NCBI GenBank assembly: GCA_025201375.1
Contig: JAIWZP010000016.1
Coordinates: 124,001 to 188,000, forward strand
Length of the DNA stretch: 64,000 nucleotides
Source: Gongronella butleri
Taxonomy: Eukaryota; Mucoromycota; Mucoromycetes; Mucorales; Cunninghamellaceae
Direction of reading: 5' to 3'
Part shown: piece after piece, positions 1 to 12,195 of the stretch
How positions within the stretch are numbered: the stretch's first letter is position 1
How the letters are laid out: each line of letters starts with the position of its first letter
Notes under the pieces: model-generated
The model's input: only the letters and a program-made list of their open reading frames with translations
Databases searched by the model: none
Told to the model about the DNA's origin: nothing
Made by a program: the position numbers and the translations under genes

Positions 1-179
1 TTTTTTTTCATACACTTGCCAAATCGGGCAAATCCTCGTTTTTCTTTCTTTTTTCTTTTCTTTCACACACACATACTCTTTCAAGGTCACTTCTTTGGTC
101 GTCGCCCTCTGTCCTTGCTCGCACTTGCCTCTCTCTCTTTTTTTTTCTTTTGCGGGTGTGGCCGTGGAACAATAGCAGT

Positions 180-1068
180 ATGGATATCTTTGCTATGACA
201 AGAAAGCGACGGCCGTCTAGGCTGACCATGGCTCCGTCGTCGCAACCAGCACCTGAACCTGACATGCCACGATCGTTGTCGCTCGTCACAGGGCCACCGT
301 CAAACTATCATTGGAAACTTGACAAGGATGCGACCACATGTGCGCATCCGAGCTGTGCAAAGCAATTTGGTCTCTTGGAACGCCGCCATCATTGCCGCAA
401 GGTAAACAAACTCATTCGAATGGGCCCTAGTGGCAATCAGGGGCAGCAAAAAAAAAAAAAATCGATCAGGCCAAACTGGGCGTGAATTGACGCTGTTTTT
501 TTCCCCTTTTTTATTGTTTTTCTAGTGTGGCGATGTGTTTTGCACAGCACACTGCTCCAACTACATGCGTTTGGATCAGAATTGCAGCCCACATCCGGAT
601 GGAACGCTTGCACGCGCGTGTGATCTGTGCGTCGCTGATTGGCGCCACCCCAGTCTGACCATGATCGCCTCCGTCTCTTCTAGTGACTCGCCCATCGAAA
701 AGGAAAACGTCAAACCAAAGAACCGCCACGCTACCATCATGACGCTCCAGCCGCATGCTCTGGAAGGCGTCTTGGAATTGGGCAGAGACGGTACAAAAAA
801 AAAAAAGGACAAAAAAAAAAAACGCCTTGCACCCCATCTTGATGGCATCTCCCCCGCATTTAGACATTGTGCAACAAGACCATGGCAGCGGAGTCGCTAT
901 TGCAAGCAAGAACAACAAGGCCGATGGTAAGTTGACGCGTGGCGCGCGTGACACAATTGTCTCATCCTTCCCTCCCCCCTTTTTTTTTGTTTGCCTGCAT
1001 TAGTGTATGATGCCATTGCGTCGACGGTGCCCAACGTGCCCTCGGATTGGCAGTGGTCGACTTTTTGA
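180..1068 (+). CDS. FYVE zinc-finger protein (PI3P-binding)
   Basis: Four exons: 180-401, 526-790, 864-926, 1004-1068 (204 aa if the ATG at 180 is used). Residues about 50-115 form a FYVE domain, which binds phosphatidylinositol 3-phosphate on endosomes. Its signatures are intact: a WxxD-like HWKLDKD, the basic RRHHCRKCG block (split by intron 1), paired cysteines and a late RACDLC in place of the RVC motif. The protein ends in VPSDWQWSTF, a tail I associate with fungal FYVE proteins. The start is uncertain: in-frame ATGs also lie at 150, 195 and 228, and the gene begins close to the window edge, so an upstream exon could be missing. The four exons join in frame. Identification as a FYVE protein is secure; its exact orthologue is not. 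Confidence 0.8.
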
Positions 1069-1365
1069 GTGGGGGACCCTTGGGCCTGCAGGCCCTTCAA
1101 TTGAGTTGCATCCTTTGTCGTCGATACCCCTTTCCCTTCTCCCTGCCCTCAATTACACGCGGTGTGCCTCACTTTCTCTCTCTGTTTTTGTTTTCTTCTT
1201 TCACCCCCCTTTTTTTTCTTATTGCTCAATTAACTTTATATCATCTTGTTGCCACTCGTTGTGTTTAAATTGATTATCATACGAACAATCTCAATTGCCC
1301 CCATTTTTGCTTTTTTTTATCTATTTTTTTTTTTTTTTTTTGTGTGTATAAAATTTTTCTCTTTC

Positions 1366-3301
<1,936 letters not shown>

Positions 3302-3613
3302 TGTCCATGATAAAAGTCATTATTTTTGCCCACTGCTGTTGTGGAAAAACAGATTCTTTGCGTTTGTGCGGGTTTTTTGGGCGTGATCAGGGAAGAGGGC
3401 TAAACGCTGCCAATTCATTGGCATGCATTTTGTGGGCCAATTGGCCTCTTGCTGGAAATAGGCATTGGGAAGATCGGGTCATGGGTGCACGAAAAATGGG
3501 ATTTCAAGATCAAATTGCCCTTTTGGGGCGACAAAACTGGCTTTTTTATTTTCTTTTTCTTTTCCTCATTTTATCCTTTTTGCCACCTTTTTTTTCTTTC
3601 TTGCTTGCTTGCT
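3302..3613. other. Intergenic, kinase 3' end to CorA 5' end
   Basis: About 310 bp with a T-rich tract just before the CorA start. No ORF or RNA gene recognised; presumably terminator of the kinase gene and promoter of the transporter gene. Confidence 0.5.
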
Positions 3614-5342
3614 ATGCCTATCCGCCAGCGCAAAAAGTCTGTGGCTTACTCGACAGCTTCGCAGCTGTCGTTTTTGGATGCGGCGTCTCGTCACTCGGGC
3701 CCACCATTTCCAAATCTTGCCGACGACGTGAATGAGTGTGTCGAGGACGACGTGCTGTTCCCCCAATATCTGAACGTCGACGACGACAAAGAGGATCGCT
3801 TGGATATCACCAATTTTGATCGTGGTGTCATGGAAAATGAAAGGCGCGTATCCGCAGGATCCGCATTGTCGCGCACCGTGAGCAAACAGAGCCGTCTCTA
3901 CGGAGAAACTGTAAGAACAGAGCGCTGATTCCGTGAAATTGACGATTTTCAAGCAAAAGTGGCGACAAATTTTGCTCACTTATTTATTTTTTTTGTCATT
4001 TTTTGCCATTTTTTTTTTTTTACCAGAAACTCGAGGGCACGGGGTCTGCAGAGTTCCGATATTGCATCTATTCAGGGCACAAAGAAGGCGGGACGACATT
4101 TGTGCAGCAATTGGTGTCGACAGAGGGACGGCAGGCGCTGGAAAAGATGCTGGAGACGCCCGGATGGTGGCTGGACTGTCTGAACACGACCGACGACGAG
4201 ATGGTGGTGCTCAGCAAACTGTTTCGCATCCATGCATTGACGGTGGAAGACATTGAAGCGAACGAGCCGTGCGAGAAAATCGATCTATACCCCAATTACA
4301 CGTTTGTGTGCTTCCGCAGCTTTGAATTGGACCCACATGGCAATCAGCTGTGGCCTTACACGTTTTACAACCTGATCTTCAAAGAGGGCCTCATCAGCTT
4401 TCATTACAAATCGTCGCTACATCCCGCACGCGTCCGACACCGCCTCAACCAAATCAAGCAGCACCTTACCATTGTTCCCGACTGGATCAATTACGCGCTC
4501 ATTGACGATATCACCGACTCGTTTGCGCCTGTCATCCGCCAGGTCGAAATGGAAAGCACCTCCATTGACGAGCTGTCGCTCGTTCTCCACAAAGCCGAGC
4601 GCACAGACATGCTCAAGCGCATCGGCCGCTGCCGCAAACACGCCACACACCTCTCGCGCTTGCTCACCACCAAACTCGACGTTGTCAAGAGCCTAATGAA
4701 GCGCTACGAGGAGAAATGGCATCGCCAAGGCGGCTACAGCGCCCTTGTCGACCAGTCGCTCACAGCTTCCCAAGACGAGGCCATCGAACACAAGGCCCTC
4801 AATGAGGTCCTCTTATACCTCGGAGACGTGCAAGGTAAAAAAAGAAAAAAAGATATAAAAAGGAATGGCCACAGGATGCATCTGACATGACGCGAATGCA
4901 ATTCTTATTTTTTATTATTTTTTTTTTATTTTTTATTTTATTTTTTTACATTCTTAGATCACTTGGTGACAATGATCCTTAGCATCTCTCATTGCAATCG
5001 CATTCTGTCGCGCGCACACACAAACTATCTTGCACAGGTCAACGTGGATCTCTCCATGACATACCGCGAGACAAATGCCGTCATGAATCGTCTCACCTTC
5101 ATGGGTGTCGTGTTTATCCCTACCCTTTTCATCGCAGGTCTCTTTGGCATGAACGTCCGAGTGAGTCTTTTTTTTCTCTTTTTTTTTTACGCGCATCACA
5201 GCTGACCCTCAATTCCTCTTAATTTTTTCAGGTTCCTGGCAAGGAATATCTCGATTATGCCTTTTTCTTTTGGATTGTCCTCATCATGATCTGCTACAGT
5301 GTCTTGCTCACGTATTTTGGAAAGAAATGGAAGGTTTTGTAA
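3614..5342 (+). CDS. CorA-type magnesium transporter (Alr/Mnr2-like)
   Basis: Four exons: 3614-3910, 4027-4834, 4958-5160, 5232-5342 (472 aa). The first 100 residues are a variable acidic/serine-rich cytosolic part; residues 101-410 form the CorA cytosolic domain, with the helical stretch that ends near TYRETNAVMNRL typical of the stalk helix. Two hydrophobic helices close the protein, and the pore signature GMN is present (about 432-434) at the end of the first one, followed by VPGKEYLDY in the loop. Members transport Mg2+ at the plasma membrane or vacuole in fungi. The start is the first ATG (MPIRQRKKS) after a T-rich region. An AATAAA lies at 5344-5349, directly behind the stop, and the convergent RAD51C gene ends only 40 bp away. 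Confidence 0.93.
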
Positions 5343-5382
5343 TAATAAAGTATTCGTAAAGCATGGAAATGGAGGGGAGCTT

Positions 5383-6690
5383 TTATGCGTCTATTAAAGC
5401 AGAGAGCCATTGTTCGTCGTCGTGATCATCCCATGACTCTGCGTCGCTGTCCTCGACATAGACATGCGCGCGTTTGGGCTCGGGTTCGTTGAGATCGCAG
5501 TGTGTTCGCTTGGATGACGTCGCCATGGCATTGTCCCTTTCATTTGTCTGCTCCTCGTCCGCTTCGGCCCCCAGTTCGCCCATGGCCATGTCATCCAGAC
5601 CGTCAGAAAAGCCATTGTCCGATTGCGAATCAGGGGCGAGGGTATAGTGGACGGGTCGCGCCGCAGCCACGGCTTGACTGTCCAGTGCGCTTGTCTCCAT
5701 GTTTTCGGGTATCTGTGACAAAATCGCGTCCATGAAGCCTTGCTGGTTCCACATGTCGTCGTCGTACAGCTCGTCGGCACCATCGTCATCATCATTGGCC
5801 GACGCAGAAGGCCGCATCGTGTCTACAGCCCCCTGTGCAGCGTAATCTTGCTGTTGCTCGTGGTGAATCGTGCGAACCAATAGCATGAGCGTCGCCTCAT
5901 CTGCCTCGTCAATGCCATCACTCTAAAAAAAAAAAAACGAGAATGAGCGCGTGACATATGATACATTCACGCTTGCGCCATTGAAATGCAAGACACGCTT
6001 ACCGAAATGATGAAGGGTGCCACGTCGGTCGCGCGATCCTCCTTCTCCGAGTATAGGTAGGCATACCTGTACTGCCTGCGGCGACGCAAAATAACGCGTT
6101 GGCGGCACCATTGCGCCCACGTCGGCCCTAAGAAAAACAAAAGAATGAGCAAATCACACTTTTCTTCATTTTTGAATGAAATTCATACCAAGGGCAGGGC
6201 ACCAGGCATCGGTGAATCGTGACTTGCCCATGTGGTTGGTGACCACGCACTGCGACGTGTCGAAGGAAATACGAATTGCATGAGTCGTTGCGCGCACCAT
6301 AAAAAGTAGTAAAAAATAAAAAACTCACCTTGATGTTGAATTGATTGGACAAATTAAGCAAGGCTTGGCCCGCAAAGTTCATCAGCGAGCGGCGCAGGCG
6401 GTAGTCTCGGATGTGCATGCGCAATGGGAAAGCAATCGAGTCGACAATCACAAGTTTCACCTAGAATTCGACAATTAGATCATTTTCCATCTCATTCAAC
6501 GCGACGCGTCGCTTGATCATTACTCTTGGTAGCTCGCGCAGGATCCTCGGCAGGTCGGAGAGAAGTGCAACCAATTGCAAGTGGTCAAGGACACGAAACA
6601 AGTGTATATTCCCGAGCGACAAAGCGTCCCTGTCACTTCCTACAAAAAATATAATGAGACGTCGAAGATAAAAAGGGGATTGTGCCCGCG

Positions 6691-6721
<31 letters not shown>

Positions 6722-7372
6722 CCTTGATAGCGCTTCAGCATCCGTGCCAGGCGCTCTTTAAAGCAAGAACCCTCTGTATCGATATAGATGCACTGCCCTC
6801 CCTGACCACCATTGGCCACGGGTAATTGCACATTGACGGCCAATTGCAAACTGAAAAAAAAAATGAGAGGCAAAAAGGTCAATTGACACGCGTTTTTATT
6901 TTTTATATTTTTTTTACCAAAGCTGTGTCTTTCCGGTGCCTGAGCACCCACTGATTTCGGTCATGGCGTGATTGGCAAAATCGGCGCCCAAGAGCTTGTC
7001 CAGCTGCGTGCTACACGACCGGATGCCATAAGAGTGCGCGTCCTTGATCAAATCACTTGCTGGCACTGCAGCTTGCGTGCTCATATCTGCCCATTTGTTT
7101 TTGTGAGACATGCCGCACAAACACGTCTCCCACGTCTTACTTACCCTTGTATAGCAACGCAGAGAGCGCTACAATGTCTTCTTGTTCAAGATCGAGCTCT
7201 GTTTTCCAACAAAAAATGGCAATGTAAGCAACAATTGACTAAAAGACCATACAATCGAGTTACCCTGGGCAAGTTGCAGGACACCCTTGTCCCTTAGGTC
7301 GTCGACAGTACAATATTCTGTGTTCTCCAGCTTCTTCCATAGCGAAGGCAGGGCAATCAGATCCTTCAACAT
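5383..7372 (-). CDS. RAD51C: RAD51C-like recombinase paralogue with acidic C-terminal tail
   Basis: Nine exons on the minus strand: 7372-7264, 7198-7145, 7086-6918, 6850-6723, 6639-6524, 6460-6329, 6249-6189, 6127-6003, 5922-5383 (477 aa). RAD51 paralogues assist strand exchange in homologous recombination. Walker A is GCSGTGKT (about 101-108), followed by LQLAVNVQLP and IDTEGSCF; Walker B is KLVIVDSIAFPLR (D about 199), then VVTNHMGKSRF and PALGPTWAQW, an order and wording closest to RAD51C. The start MLKDLIALPSLW matches the RAD51C N-terminus; an upstream in-frame alternative falls inside a repeat. The core ends near residue 298; the last exon adds about 179 residues rich in Asp/Glu and Ser, with a KRTH/KRAH basic patch. 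Human RAD51C lacks such a tail. Confidence 0.9.
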
Positions 7373-8436
7373 TGGCAAAATACAATAAAAAGAAAAAAGA
7401 AAAAGGAACAATTGAAGAAAAAGGGCGCGCCGGGCATTCAAAAATACCCATCAAATCGCCCGCTGCGGTCACGCAATCTTCCTTTTTCATCTTTTTGTAC
7501 GAAACTCGCGTACGCTACCAGAATGGACAAAACCTTGCCCCCTTTTTGCAGGGTGCGTCCTTCGGATCGTGTTCATCGGGTCCTGTATTTGAGCTAGAGG
7601 AAGCTGAACACAAAAAAAGCCGGCGATATTCAGATTTTCCAGAGATCGGATCACTCCGTCTTGAGAAACATGCAAAATTCATAAATTCAGGGCAAACCCA
7701 AGGGCAAAACGACTCCTCAAGGCTAACTCGCCCAAAACTTGACGCGGTATCCCCAAACCACAAGCGCTTTTACCGCGTTTGACCACCGATTCATTTAAGA
7801 TGAGTCACATGTCGGGGCGCTTAGCCTTTGCCGCCGTACGAGACAAAATACTGCTGATCGTACCCCATTTACGCCTATGAAACTGGCGCTTTTCAGAAAC
7901 TTGCGCATCTGGTCCCAAATTTGGACCAGTTGATGGTAAACCCAATTCTCCAGCGATGTTCATTTTTTTCGCGAATCGGATCACTCAGTCTCGAGAAATC
8001 TCGAGATTCGTGTTTGCTAGTGAAACCCCAGAGCCAAACAATATTTACGCATTCCTCCCGATGAGCCTCTGGCCCTAGAAAAGAAAAAACGACATCGATT
8101 GAGACGAATTCGACGCGTGATTTCATGGGATGGCGCGGCCATTTGGCCAAAACGCCATTTTTGGGCATCCTCATTGCCAATTGGCGCGTGCATGCTGTGT
8201 GACCAGACCAAATTCCTGCAGGTTGCAACCCAAATGAGGCACTGGGCTCTTCTCGACTAGGGTACGTGTGTTTTACATGGCAAAAGACGTGTCATTCTCG
8301 ATGCACAGGCACAATTGACCACCAGGGCTTGTCAAAACACGCTCTTTTTACTATTCTTTTCCTCTGATGGGGTGCAAAGCGCGTCTTCATTTTTTTTTGT
8401 GAGTTCCCCCCCGGAAAAAATGGATTTATTTCGTAT

Positions 8437-8476
<40 letters not shown>

Positions 8477-8535
8477 AAATAGACGACTAAATTGATAAAA
8501 ATGAATAAAAATGGCTAAAAAATGGCTAAATCATG
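7373..8535. other. Intergenic, RAD51C 5' end to RCC1 3' end
   Basis: Holds the family 1 repeat units and RAD51C's promoter; beyond the repeats there is AT-rich DNA ending in a run of about 33 T at 8440-8472, close to the RCC1 stop. ORFs here are short and lie in the repeats; none looks coding. Confidence 0.5.
7438..8060. repeat. Two head-to-tail units of a ~320 bp repeat (family 1)
   Basis: Unit 1 spans about 7438-7760 and unit 2 about 7762-8060. Both contain the series: block near ACCGCGTTTG, then a GGTCC-centred stretch, then GATCGGATCACTC / GAATCGGATCACTC followed by GTCT..GAGAAA. A third, better preserved copy lies at about 56360-56700 in the same order. Unit 1 and the distant copy share long runs such as ATATTTGAGCTAGA and AGATCGGATCAC. 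The boundary between units was placed where the AAGCGCTTTTACCGCG block, which starts the distant copy, recurs. No transposase-like ORF is present. Borders are approximate. Confidence 0.65.
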
Positions 8536-10574
8536 CTATTCGGCAAGCAAGATGGTGAATTGAGCGCCAGCGTCAGCGCGGACGACCTTCATGTCGTTGA
8601 TGTCTTCGCCTGTGATGAGGACAGGGGTGTAGCGATCATCATTGTCGTCTTGACCAAGCTGACCCTTCTCACCTTGGCCCCACGCGTAGCAGGAGCCGTC
8701 CTCCAGCACGGCGAGCGAGTGTTCTCGGCCGCACGCGACCGAAGCGACATCCTCCAGGCCGGGGATGGGCACCGGCACGCCAATGTCCATGAGGAGGCTT
8801 GATTTTTTCGTGTGCTTGGGCTTTTTCTTGGGCTTGAGTGCTTCTTTGTGCTTGTCTGCAGCGACCTTCTTGCCATTGTCAGTGGCCTCCAGACCCTCGT
8901 TGTCCTTGTTCGCCGTCGCCTGGCTGGTTGACGCGACACTGGCTTCGTCGGACGCGATATCATCCTTCTCGTCGGACACGATATCATCCTTCTCGTCGGA
9001 TACAACCACCTTCTTCTCGTCGGGAACGACATTGGCTTCGTCAGGCACGGCATCCTTGTTGTCAGGCTCGCTGTCCGATTGCAACTCGTCAATTTCTTCA
9101 TTGGCCTCGCTGATGGCCGTCTGTTGGGAAGCCTGCGTGTCTTGCGTGTCCTGGGAGTCACCACGGAGCGCCTGGAGCTTCTCGATCTGGGTCTCGGGAA
9201 GGCCCAACGACGGGCCTGCGCGGCCAAATGTGAACACCGTGCCGTCCGCCATGACCACGAGCGAATGGCGATGGCCAGCTTGAATGGAAGCAATTTCGCC
9301 ATCGGGCAGGCTCTTGATTTCCTTGGGATGCGTGATGTAATTGCCCTTTGGCTTGCTGGTCATGCTGGACATGAGGCCACACTGCTGCGCATCGTTCAGG
9401 CCCCACGCAAACAGCTTGTTCTTCTTTGTGAGGACCAGCGAGTGATGATAGCCGGCCGCAATCATCGTGGCACGCATTTTCGATGTCACCTTGATTGGCA
9501 CAAGCTGCTGCGCCTTGTGGCGAACACCCACGAACCGGCCAAGCTGATGGTCGTCGCTCGCACCCCACGCGTACACATCACCATTGCCTGCCATCGCCAA
9601 GCAATGATTGTCACCAGCCGCAATAGCTTCAATCTTGACATTTTCCAAGCCGTCAACCAGAATGGGCCGGTCATGCATCGCCGTGTCTTGATCAAGTTGA
9701 ATTTCGCCATCGTGATCCTAATAAAAATAAAAAAAAAATCAAAAAAAAACCAAAATGAGCCTCAATCCCATCATTGGCAAGCCCCCCCCAATTCCCCTTG
9801 TTGGAGGAAAAAAAAAAAAAAGACAAACTTACGAAAAGCGCGCCCCAAAAGTACACCTCGCCCTTGCTGCCGAGAGCCATGGAAAAAGAGCTGCCAGCGG
9901 CAATCTGCGTCACGGACACCTTTGACAAGCCTTGAACAGGGCGCGGAGTGAAGCTATCGGCATCCACCGTGGCGCGGCCAAGTGCACCGTGGTCATTGCT
10001 GCCCCAGCTGAAGAGCTGCCCAGAAAAAAAAAAAGATATTACAGCCAATGGATGAGATGCTTTGTGTCCTTGCTTTTTTTTCATTTTTTTCATTTTTTTT
10101 CATTTTTTTTTTTTTTTTTTTACCTTGCCGCTGGAAGCCATCGCAAGGACGTGGGAATCACCACATGCGATGTCGATAATGTCCTCGTCCAGCAGATCCG
10201 TGACCATCGTCGGCTGGGTGACGTCGCTTTCCTGGATGCCAAGGCCAAGCTGACCCTCGTTGTTGGAGCCCATGGCAAACACCTTGGCAAAGTCCATCTT
10301 TCGTTTCTTCTTGCCCTTGCGCTGCGTTGCCGCCGAGGGGGTGCTTGCAGAACTTGCCACCGAGGCCTTTCGCTTTTTCTTCACTGCCGTGGGGACACTG
10401 GCGCTGCCCTGCGAGCTTGATTCCGCGTGGGAAACCTCTTGAACTAGCCGCAATAAGAGAAAAAAAGAAGAAAAACGCGTGAACAAACGCCTCTGCTGCG
10501 CCCCCAACGCGTGCGGCGCGGCGACAAGGTCGCCTTTTACGAAACTTACTGCGAGAGGAACGCCGAAGAGACAT
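8536..10574 (-). CDS. RCC1-type Ran guanine-nucleotide exchange factor with acidic insertion
   Basis: Four exons on the minus strand: 10574-10550, 10443-10124, 10015-9833, 9717-8536 (569 aa). After a basic, Ser/Lys-rich N-terminus (KKKRK, GKKKRK, probable nuclear signals), RCC1 repeats follow: VFAMGSNNEGQLGLG, LFSWGSNDHGALG, VYFWGALFDHDGEI, VYAWGASDDHQLG, LFAWGLNDAQQCG, VFTFGRAGPSLGLP and CYAWGQGEKGQLG. The WGALFDHDGEI segment corresponds to the WGTFRDSNG element of true RCC1/Prp20, which supports RanGEF rather than a generic RCC1-repeat protein. About 130 residues (roughly 355-486) that are very rich in Asp, Glu, Ser and Lys, with tandem VSDEKDDI-like repeats, interrupt the propeller before its last blade. 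First coding exon is only 25 nt. Confidence 0.9.
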
Positions 10575-12195
10575 GGATGCTTGAAAAAAAAGAGATAAAA
10601 ACGGAAGAAAAATTAAAAAGAGAGGGAAAAACAGTGAGAGGGAAAAAAGAGAAAAAAAGAAAGCGAAAGAAATGAAAAAACACAAGCTGATGAGGAGGAA
10701 GAGGGGCTCTTTTAACCGTTAAAAGTCCGCCACTGACCAGCTGACGCCGCCCCGTCTTTTTTTTTTTCTCAATTTAAACAATTTGCAAGTGAATTATATT
10801 ATTGCTGATACATTGAATACAAAAAAAAAACGAGAAAGATGCGCCATTGAGATGCGCGGCGACCACGAGATGGACGTGTACCTTGTGAATACATGCCAAA
10901 CTAAAGCAAAAAAAAGAAAAAAGGACGCGCGACGCGTCTATGGATGAAGGAATGACGCGTCAAAGGGGGGCCAGTTTGGCATTTTTCATGCTGCTCGCAC
11001 GATCACTTGAAAGAGCAAAAGAGGGTCAGTACATGGCGGTTTCAAAAAAAAAAACAAAAAGATCATCATGTGAAAATCAAAAAAAAAGAAGAAAAAAGGG
11101 TGACAGATTGCAAGTCATTTCGACATAGTCTAGGTTTCGATCGCATTGATGCACATTTTTTTTTTACGTGGTGCCGTGGCACCATGTTGCAAGGGCGATT
11201 GGATGCTCTATATTGGCTTAAAGACAAGTGGTGCGCAACGACACATGCATATGCCGAGCCGCGTACGAAGAATTCAACATTGCCATGGGCAGGGGGACCT
11301 GGGCGAGGACCTAGGCGAGGACGCCGATGACCTTTTTTTTTTTTTACCACTGCCAGCGAGTATCAATGTGTGGAGACCACAGAGGCCATGTCAACGATTT
11401 CTTGTCATCCAGAGGGCGAAGCGACATTGGGCACCTATTGTTTCTCGAGCTGGCCAATGTCGTGGCCCTCTTTCTCTACTTGCGTTTTTTTGGGGGCAAC
11501 AAGGCGGTGTAAAAAGTGGAATTGGCGCGGTGGATAATGCGAGAAACGCCGACAACATGAAAAAAGGGGGGACGACGGAAAAAGGCGTGCAATGCAAAAA
11601 AAAAAAAAAAAAAGTCGCTAATTATGCTCTTTACATCCCCCCCCCACCCTCATTGCATTGATCATGGCAGCATCTCGCCTTTTTGGACCCCTGATTCCAT
11701 CTGCAATCAATCAAAAAGACAATGAAAATCACCTTCCCCTTTTAACACCTGATTTTTTGTGGATCGCCGTGAAAATGGCACCATTCGAAAGAGGCGCACT
11801 TGGGTGTCATTTCCTGATTGTTTGCGCGCCCGATGGACAAACGTTGCATTGGATCAATTTTCAAACTTAATTTTCTCGACAACGGAAAGAACGACCCCCA
11901 AAGCTTTTAACGTGTCGAAAGCATCTTTTGAATCTCTCCCAGATGAATCCAGTTTCACCGCGATGCAAGCAAAACTGACGGAGATGCTTTTTTCGATATT
12001 TTCTTTTATGATACAATGTTGTCTTGTGGTGAGAGGCTGAGAGCAACGAGGTTGCAGCAGGAGAAGGCAAGGAGCATGTAATCATGCAGCAAACGGGAAT
12101 GATTTTTTTATTGGTACATTGTTACAGTCTATTGAGATGATGAAGTTGTAGAGAAAGGAGAGAGGGGGGAGAGGCTGGCAAGGTTTTACAATATT
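10575..12195. other. Intergenic, RCC1 5' end to MIP 3' end
   Basis: About 1.6 kb. Near RCC1 it is an A/G-rich (minus strand T/C-rich) promoter-like stretch; the middle has several A and T homopolymers. A 93-codon open frame at 11759-12040 (+) has no recognisable domain and no support. No tRNA or snoRNA seen. Confidence 0.45.

Noticed and set aside
1342..1353. TATA box before the kinase gene
   Set aside because: GTATAAAA is only about 15-20 bp from the ATG, too close for a core promoter of that start.
7441..7490. Extra first exon for RAD51C (MKKEDCVTAAG start)
   Set aside because: It lies in a family 1 repeat unit and no donor/acceptor pair gives the needed phase; the ATG at 7372 fits the family's N-terminus.
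11759..12040. 93-codon plus-strand frame between RCC1 and MIP
   Set aside because: No domain, no promoter or splice context, and overlapping frames of similar length on the other strand.
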